A stretch of 64,000 nucleotides of DNA, taken from assembly GCA_020636375.1 (NCBI GenBank), contig JACJXZ010000011.1, forward strand, positions 186,001-250,000, written 5' to 3'. The notes under the pieces are model-generated. The model made no database searches, had not been told where the DNA came from, and saw only the letters and a program-made list of their open reading frames with translations. The DNA is from Lewinellaceae bacterium (GTDB lineage Bacteria; Bacteroidota; Bacteroidia; Chitinophagales; Saprospiraceae). This document shows, piece by piece, positions 27,978 to 36,436 of this stretch. The first letter of the stretch is position 1; each line of letters starts with the position of its first letter. The position numbers were made by a program, and so were the translations under genes.

Positions 27978-28831
27978 TAGTAATAAGTCTGGATATTATT
28001 TCGCCGCAGTTCCCGCTGGTACATGGCCTCGATCTTTTCCTCCAGCAGTTTTTCGCGGCGGCTCCGCAGGATGACCTTGCGGGCCTGTTCCTCGATGTAG
28101 CCGAGGGGGGCGATATCTTTCCGGTTTTTCACCTCAAAAACGCGCAGGTAATACAGGAATTCCCCGTCGCGCTGGGAAAACTCCCGTTTGGCGCCGACGT
28201 TGTCCGGGGTCAGGGTGCCTTTGGGCATTTCCATGGCGATTTCTTCCACTTTGTACCAGGCGCTGTCTTCCAGGGCGTAGGTTTCCGCGTAGGCATTGCA
28301 ATATTCGATCAGTTTTTCCAGGGCGCCCTCCTCATTGCTGTTCCAGAGTTTCCGGAGCTTTTCCGGTTCTTCCACCGGCGCCGGCACCTTGATGAAGAAG
28401 CAACGCATGATGGGCGTCTCCAGCTGATACTGTTCCTTGTTGGCCTGGTAGAAGGCATTGAGCTGTTCTTCGGTGACTACGGAGTCCAGGGACTGTTCCA
28501 CCAGGGCCTTTTCGTAGTTGTGGCGGATGAGCGACGCCCGGTAGTCGCGCACCAGTTTGTCGATGTTCAGGTCGCTGGGCACGTTCTGCTCTGCCTCGTT
28601 GAGCAGCAGTGCCTCGCGGATCCAGCGCTCGACGTAGGCCTGGATGATCACCAGGCTGTCGTCGCCGGTGGTTCCTTCCGGGAACATGCCATCCAGCTCG
28701 GACAGGTACAGCGTTTTGTTGTGGACTTTGGCCAGCAACCTGCCCTGCCCGCTTTCCTGGCTGCCGCCCATCGAGCAGGCGCCAAGCCAGGCCAGTGCCA
28801 GCGAAACAAACCAGATTTTCAAACTGCGCAT
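27977..28831 (-). CDS. lipoprotein related to SurA/PpiC foldases
   Basis: This 284-residue protein has a lipoprotein signal peptide with lipobox LGAC (Cys about residue 19). The body is helical and resembles the SurA/PpiD N-terminal chaperone fold. The C-terminal third has only a degenerate rotamase-like segment (FLYYLRVFEVKNRKDIAPLG), so isomerase activity is doubtful. It sits between two clear peptidyl-prolyl isomerases in the same direction, a three-gene order seen in other Bacteroidota. It is probably an outer-membrane- or periplasm-anchored folding factor. Confidence 0.7.
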   Translation of the reverse strand: MRSLKIWFVSLALAWLGACSMGGSQESGQGRLLAKVHNKTLYLSELDGMFPEGTTGDDSLVIIQAYVERWIREALLLNEAEQNVPSDLNIDKLVRDYRASLIRHNYEKALVEQSLDSVVTEEQLNAFYQANKEQYQLETPIMRCFFIKVPAPVEEPEKLRKLWNSNEEGALEKLIEYCNAYAETYALEDSAWYKVEEIAMEMPKGTLTPDNVGAKREFSQRDGEFLYYLRVFEVKNRKDIAPLGYIEEQARKVILRSRREKLLEEKIEAMYQRELRRNNIQTYY

Positions 28832-28859
28832 CTTCTATTCGTTTGGATAATTCTAGCGT

Positions 28860-28944
28860 GAAGTTCCGGGGCTGTTGTCACATCACAGAATAACCAGATA
28901 ACCGCTACCGTGTCCCGGCCGGGAAATAGCTGCCCCGGAACTTC
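28860..28944. repeat. intercistronic inverted repeat
   Basis: GAAGTTCCGGGGC (28860-28872) and GCCCCGGAACTTC (28932-28944) are exact reverse complements flanking 59 bp. The interval contains a perfect 12-bp palindrome TCCCGGCCGGGA. The whole spacer between two foldase genes could fold into a stem in mRNA, perhaps tuning relative expression. Confidence 0.55.
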
Positions 28945-28956
28945 CTTCCGGAAGCA

Positions 28957-30921
28957 CTACTGCACCAGGTGGTCAAAAACTTTCCGGTTGACCTTCACGT
29001 TGTACGCTTCCCGCAACTGCTCCACCCACTTGCTCTCCAGGTAGTCCTGGTAATCGGCCACAATGTACCCCCGGGCTTCGTCGAGGGTTTTCATGCCTGC
29101 GGGCAGCAGTTCCTCGATTTTTATGAATTTGATGTGGTGGCTGCGCGGGTCCGGTTCCGACTGCGACATGGCGCCGGCTTTCCATTCCATGCTCTTAAAT
29201 TCCGGATACACGCTGTGCTCCAGCGTTTTTGATTCGTGGCGCAGCATGGGCGGGTCGTTGTCCTTGAATTTTTCCATCACCTCGTCGGGCGTATGGGTGG
29301 CGGCAAACGCCCGCACCTCGTCGAGCCGGTCCTTGTACCGGTCGTCCAGCTTGTAAATGCTGGTCACGGCGCGCTCTTCCCAGCGGTATTTGCCTTCGAT
29401 GAGCTTGTAGAATTCGGCCAGCCCGGCGCTGTCCTGGGAGGCTTTGTCCCACACCTCCATTTTGGTGGCTTCGAACAGCAGGATGCCTTCCTCATATTCC
29501 CGCATCAGAGCCTTGAAGTCCGGATACTTCTTTTCGAGGTTCTGCTCTTCGTAGGCCATGGCGCTTTCGTTCACGAAATCCCGGTACAGCTCGTCGACCA
29601 GGGCCGGGATGTTCACGTCGTTGCCGCCGCGCATGCGCTTGCGGGTAGCGCGCTCCAGGTAGCCGGCGAAATCGGCGAGCGTCACTTTGTAGTCGTCGCC
29701 GTACTGGAACAGCAGGGCCTCCCCGCCTTCTTCCGGCGCCCGCCAGCGGAACGTCAGGAAGGTGTCGGTCAGGCTGGCGGTGAATTCCTCCAGCACTTTC
29801 GGGTACTCTTTCAGGTTGCCATCCTTTTTGATGTTCTCCACCATGGCCAGCTTGGCTTCCTGGAAGCGGTTGTCTCTTTTGACTTTGTTCTCTAAACGAC
29901 TCTTCTCGATGTTGTAGGGTTGTATGCCCCGGCGGCTTATTCGCCTGATGATGTGCCAGCCCACGTTGGTTTCCACCGGCCGGGTGAAGGCACCGTCCTC
30001 TTCCAGGGCGAAAGCGGCGTCTTCGAAGGAGGGGCTGTACTTATTGATGCCGAAGAAGCCAATGTATCCGCCCTGGGCGGCGGTGCGGCCGTCTTCGGAC
30101 AGCTTTTTGGCCAGTTCTTCGAAGCTGGCGCCGCCCTGCAGGGCCTGGTAGACGCTGTCGATGCGGGCTTTGACGGCTACGGGATCCTTATCCTGGGTAC
30201 GCAGGAGGATGTGAGCGGCTTCCAGCTCCCCTCTTGCCGGCCGGCGGTTGTGCACCTTGAGGATGTGGTAGCCGGCGGCGGTGCGGATGGGGTCCGACAG
30301 CTGGTTCAGCGGCAGGGAATAGGCGGCCTTTTCCAGCTCGTAAAAGCCGTTGGGGAACAGGGCGGTGATGTAACCGATGTGCCCGCCGTTGTTCTGCGCC
30401 GATTTGTCGGCAGATACTTCTTTGGCCACCGTGGCAAAGTCCCCCTTTTTCAGGCGCTCTTTGACGGCCAGGGCTTCTTTGTAGAGGGCCAGGGTGTCCT
30501 TCGGGTCGGGATTGACCGGCACGCTGATGAGGACGTGGCTGATGTCGACGTCCTGCTTGGAATGCTCATAAGCTTCGCGCAGCAGTTTCTCGGTCACCTC
30601 TTTGTCGATCAGGTAGGAGTCGGCCAGTTGGCGGCGGTAGCCGGCCAGCTCGTTCATCAGCTGGGGGATGGTGTCGAGCTTCATCTCTTTGGCTTTCTGC
30701 ACCTTGAGCTTGAACTTGATGTACAGGTCGAGGTATTCCTCCAGCGATTCCCGGGAGAAGGTGGCGTTCTTGCCGTTCGTCTTGGTGTAGATGTAGACGA
30801 ATTCGGATTGGTGTACCGGGGTGTCTTCCACGGTGAACAGTACGGGGTCGTCCTTCTGTGCCCAGCTCGTCAGCGGCAGGAAGGCCAGGGCAGCCAGGAG
30901 GAACAGATAATGCTTTGCCAT
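28957..30921 (-). CDS. periplasmic peptidyl-prolyl isomerase with two parvulin domains (PpiD/SurA-like)
   Basis: This 654-residue protein has a signal peptide (about 1-21, ending TSWAQ), an N-terminal helical chaperone segment, and two consecutive rotamase (PpiC) domains. The first spans about 120-225 (DISHVLISVPV, then NNGGHIGYI and GYHILKVHNRR). The second spans about 230-335 (EAAHILLRT, then GGYIGFFG and GWHIIRRISRRG). The remaining ~300 residues are unassigned and helical. It is the first gene of the three-gene foldase cluster and probably acts on secreted and outer-membrane proteins. Confidence 0.87.
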   Translation of the reverse strand: MAKHYLFLLAALAFLPLTSWAQKDDPVLFTVEDTPVHQSEFVYIYTKTNGKNATFSRESLEEYLDLYIKFKLKVQKAKEMKLDTIPQLMNELAGYRRQLADSYLIDKEVTEKLLREAYEHSKQDVDISHVLISVPVNPDPKDTLALYKEALAVKERLKKGDFATVAKEVSADKSAQNNGGHIGYITALFPNGFYELEKAAYSLPLNQLSDPIRTAAGYHILKVHNRRPARGELEAAHILLRTQDKDPVAVKARIDSVYQALQGGASFEELAKKLSEDGRTAAQGGYIGFFGINKYSPSFEDAAFALEEDGAFTRPVETNVGWHIIRRISRRGIQPYNIEKSRLENKVKRDNRFQEAKLAMVENIKKDGNLKEYPKVLEEFTASLTDTFLTFRWRAPEEGGEALLFQYGDDYKVTLADFAGYLERATRKRMRGGNDVNIPALVDELYRDFVNESAMAYEEQNLEKKYPDFKALMREYEEGILLFEATKMEVWDKASQDSAGLAEFYKLIEGKYRWEERAVTSIYKLDDRYKDRLDEVRAFAATHTPDEVMEKFKDNDPPMLRHESKTLEHSVYPEFKSMEWKAGAMSQSEPDPRSHHIKFIKIEELLPAGMKTLDEARGYIVADYQDYLESKWVEQLREAYNVKVNRKVFDHLVQ

Positions 30922-31008
30922 GGGTATCGTTATTTTTTAGTTTGTAGTAAAGTGCTTCGCTTTTGCCCTGAAACGCCCGGTTTTTCGGCAGGCCTGGCAA
31001 AAGCACCG

Positions 31009-31025
31009 CAAAATTAGCAAAATTA
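31009..31025 (-). promoter_or_regulatory. candidate promoter of the foldase cluster (two overlapping -7 elements)
   Basis: On the minus strand TAATTTTG occurs twice in a row (31025-31018 and 31016-31009). Both fit TAnnTTTG exactly and are followed by GC. They would give a leader of about 80 nt before the gene at 30921. No clear -33 element was found. Confidence 0.4.
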
Positions 31026-31180
31026 AGGGTTAAAGAATGGCATGAGCGGTTTTTTGTCAGGAGGAACGCATCTGAAGGGGGATTCATTGTGTTCTGTCCC
31101 TTGCTATGGGAGGCGGTGGATGTCCGGAAGAAGCCTTGTAGAATTGGTTCTGCTTTGGCACTTTAAAGTGTAGCCAGCCC

Positions 31181-31350
31181 GGATTCCTGGAGCGCGGACC
31201 TCCAGGTCCGCGAAAACCGGATTCCTGGCGCGCGGACCTCTGGTCCGCCGCCCTCCTTTAGAGAGGATTTTATGCACAAAACAGCAGAATATGTTTTCAA
31301 CCTGCGGCGCTATAGGCAGCCTGTCGCGGACCTGGAGGTCCGCGCTCCAG
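31181..31350. repeat. three copies of a GCGGACC palindromic repeat, two inverted
   Basis: Copy A (31181-31212) and copy B (31219-31249) begin GGATTCCTGG and carry the self-complementary core GCGGACCTCCAGGTCCGC (B with changes). Copy C (31325-31350) is the exact reverse complement of part of A. A and C are also flanked by matching TTAAAGT segments. They occupy the 516-bp gap (30922-31437) upstream of the foldase cluster, together with its promoter. No gene was found in the gap. Confidence 0.65.
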
Positions 31351-31389
31351 TTAAAGTCCCAAAGTAGTCAAAAAGGTGGATGAATAGAA

Positions 31390-32519
31390 CCCTCGACGCC
31401 CCCCCGCAAACACCTCACAGGGAATCGTGCCCCCCGCTTACCACTTCTCCACGAGATGCCCCTCCACCCGCTTGTCCGCAGAAGAGAAATTGACGCCGAC
31501 CGCTATTTTCTCCTGCGGCGCGTCCGCGAAAGGCGCGAGATAGCCCTTTTCCTTAATTTGCCGGAGGGCCTCTTCGGCACTTTTGTCGAGCTTGAATTCA
31601 AAGGCATAAATATAACGCTCTGTGCGCACCAGGGCATCGCAACGCCCCTTGGCAGTATGCACCTCCGATTGCACGTATGCTCCCATCAGGGAAAACGTGA
31701 GGTGGATGAGCGCGTGGTAAAAATGCTCGTTTTCCTTCTGCCACAAGCCGTAAGGGATGGAGGCGAAGGTCGCGTTGAGGATTTCTATTACTTTGTCGAG
31801 CTCCTGAGCCTCCAGGGCATCGAGCAGGGCGCCCATGCGGATGCGCGCTTCTTTTTGCTCGTCGGCGGCGTATATTACGCTCATGCTTTTTATAAGCCTG
31901 ATGAATCAGTTCCTCCAGCGGGTTGATGAAAGGGCCGGAGCGCAGCTCCACGCCCAGCCGCTCCGCCTCGGGTTGCAGGCCGTTTTGGATGGCCTCGCTC
32001 AGCGGGTTGTCTTTGTATTTATAGCTGGCAAATTTGATGTGGATCACCGGGTTTTTCTGCTCCCAGTCCCAGTGGTTTTCTACCCAAAGCCCTTCGAACA
32101 ATTCCCTGCTTCCCGAATACAACTCCCGGATTGTCGACAACAACAAGGACTTGCCGAAGCGACGCGGGCGGGAGAGGAAATAATAAGCCCCACCGGTCAG
32201 GATTCGGTGAATGTATTGCGTCTTATCCACATATACGTATCCTTCTGTGCGGATTTTCGAAAATCTTGTATGCCGACGGGGTACTTCATGCGCTCAAAGA
32301 TACGAGGCTCCGGCAGATTGGGCAAGTTTTATGATCCCGGCTCAATGCTTCAGGAACTTCAACGCCCCTAAACGCCGCCCCTCCCGGAAAGCCTGGATAA
32401 AATACAGGCCTTTGGGCAGGCCGCCCAGCTCCATTTCAACCGAGGTGGAGGAGGTGGGCAGCCGCTTTAACTCCCGCCCCAGCGCATCCAGCAGCACCAG
32501 TTGTTTTGCGCCCTCCCAT
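31390..32519. repeat. 1.13-kb segmental duplication, copy A
   Basis: This block matches 35256-36386 almost base for base (a few percent differences judged by eye, plus a 1-nt indel). It contains a short fragment resembling the 3' end of the murF-alr gene, a decayed AAA/nuclease gene, and the last ~58 codons of the secreted gene at 32342. Only this copy is joined to the full secreted gene. Confidence 0.85.
31438..32289 (-). pseudogene. decayed AAA-ATPase-like / PD-(D/E)XK nuclease gene (copy A)
   Basis: The 5' part encodes the start of an AAA-ATPase-like domain (DKTQYIHRILTGG, then SRPRRFGKSLLLSTI, a P-loop-like segment). The 3' part, in another frame, encodes a PDDEXK_9-like nuclease domain (YIYAFEFKLDKSAEEALRQI, with the E-x-K pair). 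The central ATPase region expected between them (a few hundred residues in full-length relatives) is missing, and the junction near 31890 shifts frame. A further 1-nt loss near 32257, compared with copy B, breaks the N-terminus (MKYPVGIQDF, then shift). Full-length relatives are ~500-560 residues, so this is a remnant. Confidence 0.75.
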
Positions 32520-33814
32520 CCCATGTCTATCCTTATCCGGTGGCGGGCGGGGTTGGGGTACAGGCGCAGGCCGGGGTTGCCGGATGGGATGGTTTCTACC
32601 GAAGTGATCATCAAGGTGTCGCAAGGAGAGCCGGCCAGGGGCCCGAGGGCATAGTTGGGATAATGCGGTATTGTCCGTTGGACGCGCCGGGGCAGGCGCA
32701 GGCCTTTGAATTGCACCATTGCCGTGCCAGGCTCGCTGTCTCCGGGGCCGATCAGGTGCAGGTAAGGCTCGGAGGCCTGGGGGGCGATGTATATGCGCCC
32801 GAATGGGTCGCGGAACATATGCACGAAGCTCCCTCCAAAACCGGAGGGCGGCGTGTAGGAAGCCCGCAACGTGTCGGGCGGGTTTAAAAAAGGCGCTTTG
32901 GCGATCCGGTACCACCTGGAAAAATAGACGTGCTCCGAATCTTCGGAAAACGCGCTGCCGCCGCCGCCGAACACGCCGTTCTCCAGGTGAGAAAAGCCCG
33001 CCTCGCTCAACTCCCCGCTGCAGCGGTCAAAAACCAGGTACTGTGCCCCGCATTTGGAGCTGAACCGCACCAGCCGCTCGCCGGAAGGGGAGGCCGACAG
33101 GGAGCGCTGCCAGCGGCAGGGAGGAAACGGGAAACCATAGCCCAGGCTTTGGGTTTCGTGCTGCTGCGGCCCTTTGGGCGTGAGCAATATCTTGTGGTAT
33201 TCCGCCGTGCCAAAAGCGTTGGCAATCAGCCACCAGTCGTTGCCGTTGCCGTGCCGGATCAGTTCAAAAGGATCGGCCTCCCCGCCGATCAATATTTCAT
33301 TTTTGGACAATACCGTTGCGGTTTCGGCAATCGTGTCGTAGGCTATCCGGGTCAGGTAGAGCGGGCCATAGGATACAGAATGGGCGATGGTATTTTCCAG
33401 GCCCAGGTGGATGAGGAAAAACAGGTTGGGGTGGGTGCGGAACGTAATGACGGAAGCGCCTTTGGGGGCAATGTAGCCGTATTCGTCGCAGGCCATGTCG
33501 TGGATTTCGCCGGGGTTGAGGCCCTGCCCGCCGGGGATGACCTCGTGGTTTTTATCGTAGATATGGCACCCGTTGGTATAAAAAAGGATTTGCCCGCCCG
33601 GCCCATAGGCGCCGGCCATAGTGCTTTCGAACTGCACCGGGCTGTCGAAGGGCTGTGCGAGCACCGTATCCGGCAAGGGTTGGATGAGTATCTGCCCGTT
33701 TGCCGCAGTGTCCAGGCTTTCGGTATAGCCCGCCGCCCAGAACACCTGGGCGGGAAGGGCCGCAGGCGCAAACAGCAGAGAGAGCAGGGAAAGCCAGAGG
33801 GTGTTCTTGTTCAT
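32342..33814 (-). CDS. secreted propeller-like protein with T9SS sorting domain
   Basis: This 490-residue protein has a signal peptide (MNKNTLWLSLLSLLFAPAAL, cleaved near PAQ). A ~385-residue body with propeller-like strands follows (FYTNGCHIYDKNHEVIPGG, SPSGERLVRFS, PFGRIYIAPQA). A C-terminal type A T9SS domain begins LRLYPNPARHRIRID and ends LGALKFLKH. It resembles the upstream neighbour in the body, which points to tandem duplication. The two genes overlap closely: the upstream stop codon TGA lies one base before this ATG. The last ~58 codons belong to the duplicated block. Confidence 0.78.
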   Translation of the reverse strand: MNKNTLWLSLLSLLFAPAALPAQVFWAAGYTESLDTAANGQILIQPLPDTVLAQPFDSPVQFESTMAGAYGPGGQILFYTNGCHIYDKNHEVIPGGQGLNPGEIHDMACDEYGYIAPKGASVITFRTHPNLFFLIHLGLENTIAHSVSYGPLYLTRIAYDTIAETATVLSKNEILIGGEADPFELIRHGNGNDWWLIANAFGTAEYHKILLTPKGPQQHETQSLGYGFPFPPCRWQRSLSASPSGERLVRFSSKCGAQYLVFDRCSGELSEAGFSHLENGVFGGGGSAFSEDSEHVYFSRWYRIAKAPFLNPPDTLRASYTPPSGFGGSFVHMFRDPFGRIYIAPQASEPYLHLIGPGDSEPGTAMVQFKGLRLPRRVQRTIPHYPNYALGPLAGSPCDTLMITSVETIPSGNPGLRLYPNPARHRIRIDMGWEGAKQLVLLDALGRELKRLPTSSTSVEMELGGLPKGLYFIQAFREGRRLGALKFLKH

Positions 33815-33815
33815 G

Positions 33816-35081
33816 TCAGTAACAATTTATAGGCGCCAGCCGGTAATTGGGAAAATGCGGCACGGTACCCCCATTCGAGGTTGGCAAGGGAAAGCCGTGT
33901 TGCCGGAACCCGCAGGCCTGGCCCGGCAGGTCGGGCCGCTCGATCACGTGCAGGTGGCGGCTGGAGGCTGTGGCGGAAATATATATCTTCCCGTCCGGCG
34001 CCAGCTGGCTGAAGGCAAAGCCGTCGCTGAAGGGAGGCATGTTCAGCTCGTAGTAGCCGTCCCAGTTGGCAATGGTGTCGATGGCATACCCCTCAGGTGC
34101 CGCCCAGGTGTCCAGTTGCATCAGTTGGCCGCTGGTGTTGTAGTAAATGAAGCGGGAGTTGGGCGAGAAAGCCAGGCTGGTAAAGGTGTTGGTGCTGTCT
34201 ACCGGGTAAAAGCGGGCGTTGGACAGCCGCCCTTCGCATCGGTCGAAATCCAGGACGGTGATGCCGTGCCAGTAATCGTATTTAGCAAACTTGGTTCCAT
34301 CCGGAGAAAAACCACCCAGGCTGGGTTTATCCAGCAGGAAATTGCTTTCATAAATGTTAAGGCCCAGCGTATCTACACGGTGCAAGCTTACCCCCAAGCT
34401 ATCTACAGCATAGGTATAAAATACATTGGAACGAATGGCGCCGAGCACCAGCCACCAGCCCTGGTTATCCCCAGTTTTCACCAGGCCAAAGCTGGAGCTA
34501 TAATCCGCATACACCGCATTGTTTTTCGATACCACTCGGCCCAACCCTTCGTTGGCCGACATATCAATGTGGGTGTAATAAATATCCCTGGGAAACCAGC
34601 AACAGATAGGGAGGGCCCGCAAAGAATCGAACCGCTGATGAAAATAAAGGTATTCATCCGCCCGGCCGGGAAAAGGAATAGAAAACCCTGATGCCCGGTG
34701 GACATAAGGTTCTGGATTGCTGATTTCCCACCAAAAGCCGGGGTTAATGGTATCCCCGTTTTCCATGACCTGATCCTGCTGGTTGTAAATGTGCAGGCCA
34801 TTGCTGTAGTATAATACTGCTAAGCCCAAGCTATCAGACATGATATGTCCGTAAATTTCTATATTGACCGGCCTGCGCTGCGGCCGGGCCTGCGGCGGGT
34901 TGGTATTAAAATCAATTACCCCCCCTGCAAAATCGGGATGTCCATTCCCATTGGACCAGCCGTAGTACCAGATGTAGTCGTGGTTTTGGGCTGCTCCCAG
35001 GAAGGAGCAGCCCACAAACCAGAGCGAAAAGGCCAGGAACTTACCTTTGGAGCACAATTTTTTCAACTTGCCGTTCGCCAT
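33816..35081 (-). CDS. secreted propeller-like protein without a sorting domain
   Basis: This 421-residue paralogue of the downstream gene shares the body layout (LYYSNGLHIYNQQDQVMENG, SPDGTKFAKYDYW, APDGKIYISATA, VPHFPNYRLAPI). It stops right after the propeller (PINCY), where the neighbour goes on to its sorting domain. A signal-like hydrophobic stretch (FLAFSLWFVGCSFLGAAQ) follows a basic N-terminus. It may be a truncated paralogue, or its stop may reflect loss of the C-terminal region. It is probably translated together with the next gene, given the 1-nt spacing. Confidence 0.7.
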   Translation of the reverse strand: MANGKLKKLCSKGKFLAFSLWFVGCSFLGAAQNHDYIWYYGWSNGNGHPDFAGGVIDFNTNPPQARPQRRPVNIEIYGHIMSDSLGLAVLYYSNGLHIYNQQDQVMENGDTINPGFWWEISNPEPYVHRASGFSIPFPGRADEYLYFHQRFDSLRALPICCWFPRDIYYTHIDMSANEGLGRVVSKNNAVYADYSSSFGLVKTGDNQGWWLVLGAIRSNVFYTYAVDSLGVSLHRVDTLGLNIYESNFLLDKPSLGGFSPDGTKFAKYDYWHGITVLDFDRCEGRLSNARFYPVDSTNTFTSLAFSPNSRFIYYNTSGQLMQLDTWAAPEGYAIDTIANWDGYYELNMPPFSDGFAFSQLAPDGKIYISATASSRHLHVIERPDLPGQACGFRQHGFPLPTSNGGTVPHFPNYRLAPINCY

Positions 35082-35226
35082 TTTTACGGGTAATTGCTAT
35101 GAAATAAAGCCCGGGAGGTTCTTGCCCCAGGTTGATGGTTTGGACGTTTCCAGGACAAGGGGCTGGGCACTCATTTAATTTTATATCTTTTGGGAAAAAA
35201 TTTGTCAAAATTTCTTTTCACAGCAG

Positions 35227-35303
35227 CATTCACTCCTGCACATACGCCTGCCGCCCCCTCGACGCCCCCCCGCAAACACCTCACAGGGAATCGTGCCCAC
35301 CGC
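35227..35303. repeat. displaced copy of the murF-alr 3' end
   Basis: This 77-bp stretch resembles the last codons of the murF-alr gene (36434-36511). Both begin CATTCACTCCTGCACATAC and both end GGAATCGTGCCCACCGC. A shorter version is found at 31390-31437. It marks one edge of the duplicated block and shows that the rearrangement involved the alr end. Confidence 0.65.
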
Positions 35304-36156
35304 TTACCATCTTTCCACCAAATGCCCCTCCACCCGCTTGTCCGCAGAAGAGAAATTGACGCCAACCGCTATTTTCTCCTGCGGCGCGTCCGCGAAAGGC
35401 GCGAGATAGCCTTTTTCCTTGATTTGGCGGAGGGCATCTTCGGCGCTTTTGTCGAGCTTGAATTCAAAGGCATAAATATAACGCTCTGTGCGCACCAGGG
35501 CATCGCAACGCCCCTTGGCAGTATGCACCTCCGATTGCACGTATGCTCCCATCAGGGAAAACGTGAGGTGGATGAGCGCGTGGTAAAAATGCTCGTTTTC
35601 CTTCTGCCACAAGCCGTAAGGGATGGAGGCGAAAGTCGCGTTGAGGATTTCTATTACTTTGTCGAGCTCCTGAGCTTCCAGGGCATCGAGCAGGGCGCCC
35701 ATGCGGATGCGCGCTTCTTTTTGCTCGTCGGCGGCGTATATTACGCTCATGCTTTTTATAAGCCTGATGAATCAGTTCCTCCAGCGGGTTGATGAAAGGG
35801 CCGGAGCGCAGCTCCACGCCCAGCCGCTCCGCCTCGGGTTGCAGGCCGTTTTGGATGGCCTCGCTCAGCGGGTTGTCTTTGTATTTATAGCTGGCAAATT
35901 TGATGTGGATCACCGGGTTTTTCTGCTCCCAGTCCCAATGATCTTCTACCCAAAGCCCTTCGAACAATTCCCGGCTTCCCGAATACAACTCCCGGATTGT
36001 CGACAACAACAAGGACTTGCCGAAGCGGCGCGGGCGGGAGAGGAAAAAATAAGCCCCACCGGTCAGGATTCGGTGAATGTATTGCGTCTTATCCACATAT
36101 ACGTATCCTTCTGTGCGGATTTTCGAAAAGTCTTGTATGCCGACGGAGTACTTCAT
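35304..36156 (-). pseudogene. decayed AAA-ATPase-like / PD-(D/E)XK nuclease gene (copy B)
   Basis: This copy has the intact N-terminus MKYSVGIQDFSKIRTEGYVY and the SRPRRFGKSLLLSTI segment in one frame. The PDDEXK_9-like C-terminal domain (EFKLDKSAEDALRQI) lies in another frame (MSVIYAADEQ, from 35750). The frame change and the missing central ATPase section are at the same place as in copy A, so that damage predates the duplication. These proteins are abundant and often repeated in Bacteroidota genomes; the intact form is thought to be a P-loop NTPase linked to a nuclease. Confidence 0.75.
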
Positions 36157-36208
36157 GGCCCCAAAGATACGAGGCTCCGGCAGATTGGGCAAGTTTTATG
36201 ATCCCGGC

Positions 36209-36386
36209 TCAATGCTTCAGGAACTTCAACGCCCCTAAACGCCGCCCCTCCCGGAAAGCCTGGATAAAATACAGGCCTTTGGGCAGGCCGCCCAGCTCCA
36301 TTTCAACCGAGGTGGAGGAGGTGGGCAGCCGCCTTAACTCCCGCCCCAGCGCATCCAGCAGCACCAGTTGTTTTGCGCCCTCCCAT
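36209..36386 (-). pseudogene. orphan T9SS sorting-domain fragment
   Basis: The frame encodes the last ~58 residues of the secreted protein at 32342 (WEGAKQLVLLDALGRELRRL, then GLPKGLYFIQAF and LGALKFLKH) with one visible substitution. It has no secreted body in front. Upstream the frame runs into the 10-nt repeat array. It is a by-product of the segmental duplication. Confidence 0.75.
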
Positions 36387-36436
36387 TTCCACGTATCTCC
36401 ACGTATCTCCATATATTTCCCCCCATTTCCCCCCAT
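36381..36436. repeat. 10-nt tandem repeat array
   Basis: About six degenerate decamers (TCCCATTTCC, ACGTATCTCC twice, ATATATTTCC, CCCCATTTCC, CCCCATTCAC) fill the space between the duplicated block and the murF-alr stop codon (TGA read from 36439). Confidence 0.65.

Larger units (their letters stand above)
35256..36386. repeat. 1.13-kb segmental duplication, copy B
   Basis: This is the partner of 31390-32519. It carries the alr-end fragment, a nuclease remnant and a headless copy of the sorting domain of the secreted gene at 32342. It ends at a 10-nt repeat array that abuts the genuine murF-alr stop codon. Confidence 0.85.

Noticed and set aside
36209..36436. A small 75-codon gene downstream of murF-alr
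   Set aside because: It is an orphan sorting-domain tail from the segmental duplication, preceded by repeat DNA, with no signal peptide. It is listed as a pseudogene.
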